Assembly (NCBI GenBank): GCA_023091735.1
Contig: JALKBU010001232.1
Coordinates: forward strand, 1-14,091
Source: Trichomonas tenax
Taxonomy: Eukaryota > Parabasalia > Trichomonadida > Trichomonadidae
DNA: 14,091 nucleotides
Direction of reading: 5' to 3'
Shown here: in pieces, positions 1 through 8,362 of the stretch
Numbering within the stretch: the first letter of the stretch is position 1
Layout of the letters: the number at the start of each line of letters is the position of its first letter
Notes under the pieces: model-generated
Databases searched by the model: none
The model's input: only the letters and a program-made list of their open reading frames with translations
What the model was told of the DNA's origin: nothing
Program-made: the position numbers and the translations under genes

Positions 1-97
1 TATTATTTAGATTCTCAATTTGATCTTTATATTCTTTGTAAAATTCGTTTTTTACTAAATTTTTATTTTTTTTTTCTTCAAATTATTTGTTTATAAT

Positions 98-102
98 TCA
101 TA
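98..102 (+). promoter_or_regulatory. Initiator-like TCATA upstream of the 109 ORF
   Basis: TCATA fits the trichomonad initiator consensus TCA(+1)YW, placing A+1 at position 100, nine bases before the ATG. This spacing is typical of the very short 5' leaders known in these organisms. A five-base motif is weak evidence by itself. Confidence 0.4.
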
Positions 103-108
103 TTTACC

Positions 109-390
109 ATGCAAGAAGGGATAATTTTGACCGAGTTTCTTGGTTTTCTTAGGTTTGGAGTGCAACAAAAATTTGCAATGAACTACGTTTATGGTCTTCA
201 TACTCAGCGTGGAGTTTCAATCTATAAATGTCAGTATTGTTTAGACTACAAAGATATTTATATCACTTTTTATAAAGGTGACAATTTGCCCGCACAAAAA
301 AGTGACAGTTTATTCATGAAAAGTGACTTTAAGGTTTCCGGTCACTTTTTGATGTTCACTTTTGTCCTAGACTCATTGGTTGTGCAATGA
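109..390 (+). CDS. Small ORF at the end of a repeated element; possible zinc-ribbon N-terminus of an element protein
   Basis: A 93-residue ORF whose ATG follows an exact initiator-type TCATA (98-102) by 6 bases, so the start is plausible. Residues from about 24 onward form a compact, charged and aromatic segment containing a CxxC pair (KCQYC). An inverted copy of this segment at 13879-14091 keeps the same reading. Two of the changes between the copies (the codons for P and A in NLPAQ) are synonymous, which suggests it was once under coding selection. The copies differ by one A in the run after NLPAQ, so their reading frames diverge there and neither C-terminus can be trusted. The last codons overlap the start of the cyclase pseudogene. 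I do not recognise the family. A CxxC near the N-terminus would suit a transposase or another element-encoded DNA-binding protein, but this is inference. Confidence 0.4.
   Translation: MQEGIILTEFLGFLRFGVQQKFAMNYVYGLHTQRGVSIYKCQYCLDYKDIYITFYKGDNLPAQKSDSLFMKSDFKVSGHFLMFTFVLDSLVVQ
164..377 (+). repeat. Left copy of a 214-bp inverted repeat (element end)
   Basis: This stretch matches the reverse complement of 13879-14091 almost base for base; I count about eight substitutions and one single-A indel by eye. The similarity stops sharply after GTCCTAGACTCATT. On the other side the match reaches the window edge, so the repeat may be longer than visible. The 270-377 part contains several GTGAC/GTCAC boxes in both orientations, as in the subterminal transposase-binding arrays of DNA transposons. 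The repeat also contains most of the 109-390 ORF. Confidence 0.85.
373..377 (+). promoter_or_regulatory. Initiator-like TCATT of the cyclase pseudogene
   Basis: TCATT matches TCA(+1)YW, with A+1 at 375 and the first ATG at 387, a leader of 12 bases. It coincides exactly with the last bases shared by the two inverted repeats at the ends of the window. Confidence 0.45.
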
Positions 391-1650
391 TGGCTGCAAA
401 TCTTGATTCATTCACTGATGGTACATTGGCTCAAAAAGCAATGTCTATATAGAGTGCTCTTCCATATCATCCCTATGGAGTACAGAAAAGGGAATGAAAT
501 AATAATTTTATCTGTGGTTAATGGAATTTTGCTTTTCATGGGAATTTACATGCAATACACTGCTTTCTCCTATAAGAGCACTAGCAAGGTTCCAAGGGTC
601 TCTCTTATTATACTTAGTGTCTATTTGGCGATTGGCCCTTTCTTATTAGTTCCAATTTCAGCACAATACACTGGCCAGATACTTTCAGCTTATATCCAGG
701 GTGCCATTCCAGTTGATGTCACTGGAGCTGTCATGATTGCTATCTCTTTTGCTGTCATGTGGCTTTATATTTGGATGATTCGCAATGCATACTCTGTTTC
801 TTTAGTTTGGAGTCCCTGCTCTTTCCCATCGATTGAGAGATCTCCACAGACAAGGTTGCTTATAACAGCAGGCATCATGACGTTAGTTTCATCTTTAACA
901 ACATATTTCACTGCAATTCCTTCAGCAGCAATGATTGTCATATCCATTGGCTTCTTCGCCTACAGCGCTTCAGGTGTGCTTCGTATATCAGCACAAAACA
1001 CACAGTTATTATTTGAGGAGGCTCAATTTTGGACATTTTACTTTGTATTGGCAACTTGATCATAATTTTCCTCAAGAAACCATGAACAGAGTACTTCTTC
1101 GCTGGTTTCGCCGGCGTTGGTGTTGTTTGTTTCTTATTCACTAATTTATTCATAAACATGAGAGCAAGGAAGGAGTTAAAGCTGCTCGATGAGATCGAAG
1201 ACACACAGGATATCACCATATTGAAGTCTAAGAACTATTTTAAGCAGATTTTAGGAAGAGGATTTCAATATACTCATCCAATCTGCACAAGCCTTACGAT
1301 ATTCAAATTAGCATGTGCAGAATTGAAGGATGCGCTCGATGTTTTGTCACTTTTTGCAAAGTTTTGCGCAATTTATCCAGAAAATGGAACAACATTGTCT
1401 ATGATCAGGCAGAGTGTTGCATCAATCAACACAAAGGACAAACTCGCTTCCATCATCATCGAATGCACAAATTACATCATCAAAACAAGAGAAACGAAAT
1501 ACACACCACAATTAAAAGCAAATGAAACTCGCAAAATTGTTCATGAAGACAAAGAACAGACAGAGAAACATTTGGGACTGAGTTCTCCAAAGCAACATCA
1601 ACGACTTGAGTTCTATTATCAAGAGAACACAAGATTCAGTCCAAGATTAG
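387..1650 (+). pseudogene. Decayed multi-pass membrane gene, trichomonad class III adenylyl/guanylyl cyclase family (N-terminal part)
   Basis: Coding sequence can be followed through several frames. It starts at ATG ATG (387/390) and runs in that frame to an in-frame TAG at 450 and a TGA near 492. It then shifts one frame to 1059, appears to use the third frame for a short stretch (about 1050-1083), and returns to the first frame from 1086 to about 1650. The middle part encodes about five hydrophobic helices (for example IIILSVVNGILLFMGIYMQY), and a sixth (FFAGFAGVGVVCFLF) follows the last shift. After it come a charged linker and a helical segment (ALDVLSLFAKFCAIYPE). This layout resembles the membrane and linker half of the large trichomonad cyclase family as I remember it. 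No cyclase catalytic domain is present, because the sequence runs into the AT-rich repeat at about 1650. The family call rests on memory of that layout. That the gene is broken is clear from the sequence. Confidence 0.65.
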
Positions 1651-1875
1651 CGAATGAGATTAATTCTATTTCAAATTATAAGCGAATGGAATTATTAATA
1701 AATGACTGTAAGCGAATGAGATTAATGAATATATTATATAATATATACGATATATTATATAAATGAAATAGAATTAATTCAAATTTAGCTTCCAAAGGCC
1801 TAATATTGAATAATTCAAACTAATGATTGGATGAAATGGAATTAATGAATATAATATATCGTATAATATAATATA
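1649..1875. repeat. AT-rich palindromic repeat block between two truncated genes
   Basis: The block has three layers. A 16-base direct repeat, AGCGAATGAGATTAAT, occurs at 1649-1664 and 1711-1726. A near-perfect AT hairpin sits around 1728-1760 with a central ACG. A second related AT tract (about 1848-1873) is an inverted version of the first. The sequence ATTAATTCYATTTCA recurs in both orientations near 1660, 1765-1780 and 1830-1845. The plus-strand cyclase remnant ends on its left edge and the minus-strand ankyrin ORF on its right edge, so it looks like an inserted miniature element or a rearrangement junction. Confidence 0.65.
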
Positions 1876-2606
1876 GCGTCGAAGTAAAATTGTTCGAAAT
1901 TAAAGCTCTTTGAACTTAATTCTTTAATAGCCGCAAAATTACCTCCGCGAACAGCGTATTTGCAATCTTCTATATTGAATTCTATTTCTTTTGAAATCAA
2001 AAAGTCAAAAGTGTCTTTTGTTCCGTAATTGCAAACGAAACTAGGAAGTGAATATTGGCAATTATTAAAAAATGTTGTAAATTTCCGTATGTCTTTTAGA
2101 TTAGTTTGCTCTAACTCTGATTGAAGCTTCTGAACATCATTTAATAATACTGCAGAAAAGTATTGTGTTCCTTCTTTTAGAGTATATTTACCTAATGGAT
2201 TGATTTTCATATTTTCGACATCTTCAAAAATTTGCTCTGTAGAGCTTGTTGGGCAATATTTATAATGTTTGCAAATTTTGTATAACTGAGAATGAAATTC
2301 AAAATTACGCAATTTCCTAAAAAATGAAGTCTGAATTAACATTTTTATATGCTTCAAACTGCATGACCCTTCATCAAGGAAAATTCTTAATTTATTAAAA
2401 GCATTAATTATATCGAGTTTGGTGAAATCATCATCAAACACAATTTTCTCAATCTGAACTAACTTACTGAGCAGGGGTACTCCTGCATCTGATATACGAA
2501 GATGTTTGATCTTGTTAATATCGCAACTCATTGGGATTTTATTTTTTGACCATATAATTTTTGTTAATATTAATATTTTGTCATGTACACTTTGATTACA
2601 TGACAT
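1842..2606 (-). pseudogene. 3'-truncated DUF3447-like ankyrin protein
   Basis: A 254-residue ORF from an ATG at 2606. The N-terminal 130 residues are helical and charged. From about residue 150 the sequence resembles the trichomonad DUF3447/ankyrin family: a short element with a stretch about where a peptide or structure stays 'close to home' (LPSFVCNYGTKDTFDFLISK), then ECKYAV-like repeat units (IEDCKYAVRGGNFAAIKEL). Such proteins normally go on through many more ankyrin repeats. Here the homology-like part stops at FNFEQFYFDA, and the last twelve or so residues (ILYYTIYYIH) are just translated AT repeat from 1842-1875. I therefore read it as a gene whose 3' end was replaced by the repeat. 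The upstream part has no internal stop, so a short product may still be made. The domain call is from memory of the family. Confidence 0.65.
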
Positions 2607-2900
2607 ATGGCAAAATATTTATATTTACAAGAACCGAAAACTTAGGTTTTATTTCCGACCTTGAATTTGCAAGCTTATTTATATGAGCATAAAAATACTA
2701 TTTAAAAATATGTTTTCCCAAACTAAACAATATTGGCTTAGGACTTGAATTTGTAATGCATGCATGTATCTGAAAATAAATGCACTATTTGAGAAACACA
2801 TATTAAGTTTACTCGATTATTCAATAATCAAATATAAACACAAAGCCAAATTAACATACAAATTACACAAGCTGTTGTTTGTTGAGGAGCAGAGTCCACC
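2607..2900. other. AT-rich intergenic spacer
   Basis: About 290 bases lie between the start of the truncated ankyrin gene and the stop of the initiator-binding gene, both on the minus strand. It is AT-rich. I see no RNA gene or clear initiator consensus close to the ankyrin ATG. A plus-strand reading through this stretch overlaps the IBP39-like gene and looks non-biological. Confidence 0.5.
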
Positions 2901-3629
2901 TCAACCGAATGATAATAATTCATGCGCATTAACGTTAGGAATCATTAACCCAGCAGGGATGCAACAAATAGGATCAGCGAAGAAATCGATTTCGCTTGGA
3001 TCGAGGCCACAAACAGCGCCATCACGAATCTTGAGATCCAAAACTGAGAACATGTTCTGAATTTCCTCACCCTTTGGCATGTCTATGAGTTCGTACTTAC
3101 GTTCTGTAAGATATGGCTGTGGTGTCTGCGACATATATTGCTCTGGGCTCGATGCCGACATTTCAGGTGATGAAGGCGAATCAGAGCTGTTCAAATTGTA
3201 CTGTGTGCCAACTGGATTGGATCTGATTGTCCAGAACCTCTGTTCGAGGTAGTTTCCCTTCAAAAATGGAATTGTTTCGATCAATTCCTTCTTCAATTGT
3301 ATGCCTTGCACTTGTATATAGCCGAGCTTAGCGAGAACGCCATTGATGTTCGATTTAGACTTGTCAGTCAAGTATCTCAATTGTTTAACGTTAATTCCTG
3401 TGTATCCGTTCATCCAACACACGCCGCAAACGAGGCACCTCTTCCAATCATCCTCGTCACCCTGGATGCAGAACTTTCTGATTTCGTCCAGAATTTGATC
3501 GAAAGTGTCCATTCTGTGGAAACGTTGGTATCTCATCTTCTCGGATCTGAGAAGATTGCGCAGATCAAGATATCTCTTCTTGTCTGCTGTGACCAAGATG
3601 TTAAGATACGAAGGTTCTTCTTGATTCAT
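2901..3629 (-). CDS. IBP39-like initiator-binding protein (IBD domain)
   Basis: This 242-residue protein has the initiator-binding domain found in Trichomonas vaginalis IBP39, the factor that recognises the initiator element at transcription start sites. The domain covers about residues 25-125. Visible hallmarks are FDQILDEIRKFC, the run DWKRCLVCGVCWMNG, and the wing-and-recognition-helix region LRYLTDKSKSNINGVLAKLG. A low-complexity serine/proline/glutamine linker follows (about 145-175), then a C-terminal segment rich in acidic and hydrophobic residues (EIDFFADPICCIP). IBP39 is about 340 residues with a larger C-terminal domain that contacts RNA polymerase II, so this protein lacks about 100 residues and is probably a paralogue. 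The start is supported by an exact M3-type motif 20 bases upstream. The ORF is uninterrupted. The DNA-binding role is known for the family; the target of this copy is unknown. Confidence 0.88.
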   Translation of the reverse strand: MNQEEPSYLNILVTADKKRYLDLRNLLRSEKMRYQRFHRMDTFDQILDEIRKFCIQGDEDDWKRCLVCGVCWMNGYTGINVKQLRYLTDKSKSNINGVLAKLGYIQVQGIQLKKELIETIPFLKGNYLEQRFWTIRSNPVGTQYNLNSSDSPSSPEMSASSPEQYMSQTPQPYLTERKYELIDMPKGEEIQNMFSVLDLKIRDGAVCGLDPSEIDFFADPICCIPAGLMIPNVNAHELLSFG

Positions 3630-3648
3630 ATTTTTTTAATGTTGCAAT

Positions 3649-3657
3649 TATCGTTTT
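3649..3657 (-). promoter_or_regulatory. M3-type promoter motif AAAACGATA
   Basis: On the minus strand AAAACGATA matches the M3 consensus ANAACGATA reported for Trichomonas vaginalis core promoters, where it is bound by a Myb-family factor. It lies about 20 bases before the ATG of the IBP39-like gene, followed by a CATT that could act as a weak initiator. A nine-base exact match right upstream of a gene is suggestive in AT-rich DNA but not proof. Confidence 0.5.
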
Positions 3658-5308
3658 CAAAATTTTTTGTTTCAGATATTGCGTTTTATTTATGAAGAAA
3701 GACATGATTAATAATAAAATGATTTTGAATGCGCAATGAAAATAATTCTTAAGAATCTCAAATTTTTCCGAAAATAAAATTATATGAATCTAAATTGCTT
3801 GTTGCATACAATGATGAAATTTGGAAATTGAATAATATTCAATTAAATAGTTGCGAAATATATTAGCGGAAGTGTATACTAAAATATTTAACAAGTCACA
3901 AATTTGATAACTATTCAAATGATTTGTGTGTTATTGCTAAATTTTATAGAATATTATATAGTATATTGTGTAGAATAATATGTTGCCTGACGATTTTGCA
4001 TTCAATTTCATTTTGTATGGGTAATATTGAATTTGGGATTAAAGATCTATAGCAGGGTTTTTATAAAAATTGTCAATTAAAAAGTTTTCAAAAATCAAAA
4101 AAATTGAATAAACAAATTCCATATATCTATTTATTATTTTATAATGTTTTTTGATAAAAATTTTACCTTCGAGATTTTTGAGAAGAATTAAACCATAGAT
4201 TGGTTTGGGTTTAAAATATAATAGAAAAACACAATTTAAATCTATATACTAAGTTTTGGCACCTGTTATTCAATTACAAAACAATGAAACAAATTGAGTT
4301 ATATGGTCCGGATTGAGAAAAAGGGGGCGGAAAAAGTTGCGAATCTGACATGTAAAGTGGAAAAATTAAAAATAATAAGGAGCCCAAAAACCATTCTAGT
4401 GGATTGAGCGCATAGTGCAGTGGGATATAGGTTACCTATGCTCATAAAAATATTAATTTACGAAATTCCAAAATAATAAAATATTCTTCGAATTGAACAT
4501 AACCTGCTATGCAATACATCAATTTAGAAAAAAACATATTATAAATATTACGTTCATTGCTCATATTACCAAAATTTTATATCTTGAAAAAATTTATTTC
4601 CAATTTCAAGCAGAAAATGTTATTCCAAACTATAGCATTGGAATATTGCATTAGAAATATATCGTTCAGTGATCCAAATGACAAATATTTTTGATCAAAA
4701 TTTTGTTGTTTGAATCGAACATAAACTAATATAGTAATATGCTCAAATCTACAATGAAACCGTTTTCATAAAGTTGATTGGTCACAATTCCAAAACATAT
4801 ATTAATCAAGAATTATTACTTCTGATATAACTATAATTCGATTAATGTGTAATATCTATTGTACAAATATTATACATACGGAAAGTTACGGAGCTCACTA
4901 ATGAAAAAAAATATTCCCAAAATATATTTCTCACCTAAAAGTCGAGAGTAAGAAAATATGAATATGTTGGTCCCAAAAAGGTAAATTTAGTTACTATGCA
5001 AACGAAATTTCTTTAATAACGTAACTCGTGTCAATGATGAAATATGTTTTCAGATATGCTCACGAACATAATGCCAATGATGAGATATAAATATGTGCAA
5101 AGACATTTTGTCCAAAATCATAAATGCGAAATTCACAATTTTATTTTCCATTTATGTGTCTTCACTAATCTGTGGTTAGATTTCCTTTTAGATAAGGAAT
5201 CTGTGTATAAATAGCTTAGTGAGTAAAAACAATTTTTGATTGGATATTCAACATTTTTGAAAGATAAAATCATTGATTCACACATATAAACATAATATTT
5301 AAGATAGA
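3658..5308. other. Long AT-rich gene-free region
   Basis: About 1.65 kb without a convincing coding sequence, bordered on the left by the promoter of the IBP39-like gene and on the right by the stop codon of the TPR/SGNH-like gene. Most of it is very AT-rich with many short A and T runs. The exception is a more GC-rich patch around 4308-4445, which includes a G-run (AAAGGGGGCGG) and a hairpin (see the separate entry). I see no tRNA, rRNA or repeat shared with other parts of the window. The remainder could be old, decayed sequence. Confidence 0.6.
4408..4442. other. GC-richer hairpin in AT-rich spacer
   Basis: GCATAG and CTATGC form a perfect six-base-pair stem around a loop of about 20 bases. 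The flanking AG and TC could extend it past a bulge. A box-A-like TAGTGGATTG precedes it, but no full tRNA cloverleaf or good box B can be drawn, so I do not call an RNA gene. Confidence 0.3.
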
Positions 5309-7309
5309 TTAGGCCTTCTCGGCATTAATATGATTCTCAATTTCTCTTCTCAAAGCAGAATGATATTCACTATGCATACTTCTCGATTCAAACGAAGATG
5401 GAGCATAAGGAAGATACCTATCAATGGAAAGATACATCTTGTGCTCAGCAAGCTTCGAAGCTAAAACTTTGTTGAAGATATTTGAAATTGGCTGTGTAGC
5501 TTCAAACATGTAAGCTGGGTGCACGTATATTGATGAGCTTGATGATGCTTTGTATTCTAGAATCAAATCAACGTATGGATTAACTAAATCGTAAACAATG
5601 TTCGCAACACGCGTATATTCAAGATCTTGTATCTTCTTTGGAATGACCTTTGAACAGTCAATCGTTCCAAAAGAGAAAATGATGTAATTGAAGCGTTTCG
5701 AAATATTCAACATATTTTGTAAAAATATCGCCTTAATTCCACTGTTGAACTCGCCCTTAGTCAAATCAGATATACTTAAGCCTGGATAAGCAAAATACTC
5801 TGTCTTAAATGATAATTTTTCATCATCTGTTATATATGGAATTGGACCTGCAGTATAAACATATTCATCACCAATAATCGCAAGCTTCGTCTCGTGTGAC
5901 CTTGTCATACTAGGCGGAGGCATGTCGCAGGACTGGAACATTCTTTTGATGTTTCCAAACTTGATGCTTCTTATTGGATTCGCGTAACATCTGATTTTCA
6001 GTCTAACATTATACGAATGCGAGTAGTTTGAGAATGAGAAAAGGGAGCATGAGATGAGCATCATCAACTTGATATAAGGAAGTCCACCAATGGGCAATGA
6101 TGTGTATGTTTGTCTTGAAATATTCTTCGATATAAGCTTTGTGTCGATATTCGCGAATAATGGCATTAAATCTTTAAAATTAATGCCTGGAATGACTTCT
6201 GATTGGTTCTGTGTCATGAAGTTTTTCAGGATCTCGAAGAATTGCTGCTTGCTATGCATAATATGAAGGATTTTCAATATCTGATAAAGAATTTCGATCT
6301 CTGTTTTAACTAAATACGCTTCTCTAAGGAATGTTACAGCATATGTAACACTTCCATTCTTAAATAGATTTTTTCCTATGTCTGCGAGTGCCTTTGGCGA
6401 GAAGAATGTCTGGAAATACATATCTTTTGAATCAAATACCTTTTCATGCAATTGAGAATATCCGACATCCATTTGGCATATTGTACTAAGATATTTGTAG
6501 GCCATAGGACTTCTTAATGCCATTGTTATTGCTGTTGCTGCATCTTTCAATGCAATTTGAATTTCTGTTTCTAATTGAGCGATAATTGGATGACAATCAT
6601 TGATAACTTTCGCGTTATTGATGCACTCTTGCGCTTTATCTAACTCATTGTTGCCAATATGAATCTTTGCCAATGAAAACAGATGAAAGAATTTATCGTT
6701 GGCAAAACAACTGTCTAAGTGCCTATACGCAAGTGCTAAGTGTTCTTTGTATTGTGCAGGATCTGTGCAATATGTCAAAGCCATTATATTCACGTCTCTG
6801 TCATTTGGAAAAATTTCTTGCATTCGTGGAAGTAAAAGTTTTAACTGATCTTTCATATTTTTGTTGAAATATAGCTTCGCAAGGTCCAAGTAACCGTAAA
6901 TATCGGCTGCTTGAAAGAAATCTCTTGCATTAATATTATATCCTTTCTCTTGGAACTCTCTTCCCTTAGAAACGAAAGAAGCAGCAAGCTCTGTACTTAT
7001 TTTTTCTTTTTTAATGATTGGTTGGTAATTTCTCGCTTGAACAAATATTTCAATTTTATTATCATAGTTTAAATCCGGAATGTTTCGCTTGTAATCGTCA
7101 AGAGGTATCCTGTCTAATGCAGGGGCCCTAAAATTATAGTAATCTATTAGCACATCATCGATTGTTAGATTTTGTTTTAAGATTGTTTTGACTTTTTCCA
7201 GAAATTGCTCGATAACATCGATGAACCTGACCTTTACATTCTCAGTAACCTTAAATGCACACCACCAGTTTTTGTCTCCTTCGAAGAAAACAAAAATCTG
7301 TGGATCCAT
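5309..7309 (-). CDS. TPR-like helical-repeat protein with degenerate SGNH-hydrolase-like C-terminus
   Basis: A 666-residue intact ORF in three parts. Residues 1-100 form a mixed alpha/beta segment ending in a beta-like run (KIEIFVQARNYQP), perhaps ubiquitin-like. Residues 105-375 are helical repeats of TPR or SEL1 style, with units such as EFQEKGYNINARDFFQAADI and NELDKAQECINNAKVI. Residues 470-660 follow the block order of SGNH/GDSL hydrolases: a first strand ending in IIGDE (480-482, where active enzymes have GDS), a middle FSFGTID (548-551, where GxND is usual) and a C-terminal HSEYH (646-650, where DxxH is usual). The nucleophile serine and the oxyanion asparagine are missing, so I infer a non-catalytic binding or scaffold module. 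No signal peptide is visible. The ATG follows the leader TGTGACAAA. The helical repeats are reasonably secure; the SGNH assignment is by motif order only. Confidence 0.7.
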   Translation of the reverse strand: MDPQIFVFFEGDKNWWCAFKVTENVKVRFIDVIEQFLEKVKTILKQNLTIDDVLIDYYNFRAPALDRIPLDDYKRNIPDLNYDNKIEIFVQARNYQPIIKKEKISTELAASFVSKGREFQEKGYNINARDFFQAADIYGYLDLAKLYFNKNMKDQLKLLLPRMQEIFPNDRDVNIMALTYCTDPAQYKEHLALAYRHLDSCFANDKFFHLFSLAKIHIGNNELDKAQECINNAKVINDCHPIIAQLETEIQIALKDAATAITMALRSPMAYKYLSTICQMDVGYSQLHEKVFDSKDMYFQTFFSPKALADIGKNLFKNGSVTYAVTFLREAYLVKTEIEILYQILKILHIMHSKQQFFEILKNFMTQNQSEVIPGINFKDLMPLFANIDTKLISKNISRQTYTSLPIGGLPYIKLMMLISCSLFSFSNYSHSYNVRLKIRCYANPIRSIKFGNIKRMFQSCDMPPPSMTRSHETKLAIIGDEYVYTAGPIPYITDDEKLSFKTEYFAYPGLSISDLTKGEFNSGIKAIFLQNMLNISKRFNYIIFSFGTIDCSKVIPKKIQDLEYTRVANIVYDLVNPYVDLILEYKASSSSSIYVHPAYMFEATQPISNIFNKVLASKLAEHKMYLSIDRYLPYAPSSFESRSMHSEYHSALRREIENHINAEKA

Positions 7310-7573
7310 TTTGTCACATTTTTGATTTTTCTAAATCAACAAAAATAGCATCTTCTAACTCTATACCTTTTATAGACTAAACTTTATTATTTAAAATGTG
7401 CAAAATTCTATTTTTTGACTAGAAAAATGATATTTTTATAAGATCATATTTAAATTTTTTCATTTTTCACGAATTGTTGAAAAGCAAAAATTAAGCTGTG
7501 GATAGAAAGCAATGAAGGAGCAAGTAATAAATAACAAATAAATTTACTTAATAACAAAAAATAGAGAATATTT
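7310..7573. other. Short AT-rich spacer
   Basis: This stretch separates the start of the TPR/SGNH-like gene from the stop of the small membrane gene. It is mostly A and T runs. The only feature I can point to is the leader TGTGACAAA directly before the ATG at 7309, similar to the leader of the next gene upstream. Confidence 0.4.
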
Positions 7574-8050
7574 TCATTCTTTCAAGTGCGGTATTACCAA
7601 TGTAGCGATCCAAAGACAGATTAAAACTGTAACCACAGTTGAGGATTGTCCTGATCGTGTAATAATGTAATTATAAAATTTCCAATCTGCATTGTAAATG
7701 GAAGACATGTAATTGGCGACAGGCTCATTTTGGTTGTCTGAATAGTATTGACTAAGCATCGCTTGATAGTCTGGATAACGTGAGAATCTGTTGATAAAGC
7801 AAACAATTACTGCAGGAATGAACGAAATCGCGGATAATATAAAGTACCACTTTTTGTTCTGATTTATAAGTAAAATGAGTGATATAAATGATAAAACAAT
7901 GAGGAAACAAAGGTATACGATATTATAATTCCCAATTGCGTTGCACCAGAACGTGTCTGCAGAGACAAAAAGCCAGTAAGCAGAGTACGCAATCAGAAGC
8001 ATTATAACAATTGCAGGGAATATCCTTGAATTTTTCGCTATTTCAAACAT
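7574..8050 (-). CDS. Small four-pass membrane protein
   Basis: A 158-residue ORF with four hydrophobic helices at about residues 10-29, 42-62, 67-86 and 137-155. The loop between helices 3 and 4 is about 50 residues long, polar and tyrosine-rich, and lies on the side expected for an extracellular or luminal loop. This layout is tetraspanin-like, and trichomonads have many tetraspanins, but the CCG motif and the other loop cysteines are absent, so I do not assign it to that family. The C-terminus ends in a short charged tail (HLKE). The ATG follows TTAGACAAA, nearly the same leader as in the next gene downstream. The gene lies in line with two other minus-strand genes with their own spacers, so separate transcription is likely. 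Confidence 0.7.
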   Translation of the reverse strand: MFEIAKNSRIFPAIVIMLLIAYSAYWLFVSADTFWCNAIGNYNIVYLCFLIVLSFISLILLINQNKKWYFILSAISFIPAVIVCFINRFSRYPDYQAMLSQYYSDNQNEPVANYMSSIYNADWKFYNYIITRSGQSSTVVTVLICLWIATLVIPHLKE

Positions 8051-8362
8051 TTTGTCTAATTAATAAACGTATATTTTCCAAAAATTCTTCCTTTATATAC
8101 TCCATAACATAAAACAAAACTTTGCCTTTAATTTTTTTGTTGAATTCGTTTTCTTCCCTCATTTTTCGGTGATTTTTAAATATATATTTCTGGCAAATAA
8201 ATAACAACTGACACGTAAATATCTTAAAATCGAGACGTGAATATTATAAGACTTTGGACTTAATAAACCAAACATTGTATTTAAATTCAGATATAAAATG
8301 CTAGTTAACAATATACTTTAGTAATTATATATAAATGTAGATATAACAAATAAAATCAAACA
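8051..8362. other. AT-rich spacer
   Basis: About 310 bases between the WD40 gene stop and the small membrane gene start. I see nothing beyond AT-rich sequence, the leader TTAGACAAA before the ATG at 8050, and possibly the end of the WD40 transcript. Confidence 0.4.

Noticed and set aside
938..1219. Minus-strand ORFs within the cyclase remnant
   Set aside because: They are complements of the membrane-helix coding sequence and have no start context or domain-like composition.
3297..3695. Plus-strand 132-codon ORF
   Set aside because: It lies antisense inside the well-supported IBP39-like gene and has no protein features of its own.
4376..4445. Possible tRNA gene around the TAGTGGATTG box-A-like motif
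   Set aside because: No seven-base acceptor stem, no proper anticodon arm and no GGTTCRANYCC box B can be placed.
7574..8050. Assignment of the four-pass protein as a tetraspanin
   Set aside because: Topology is similar, but the CCG motif and the cysteines of the large loop are missing.
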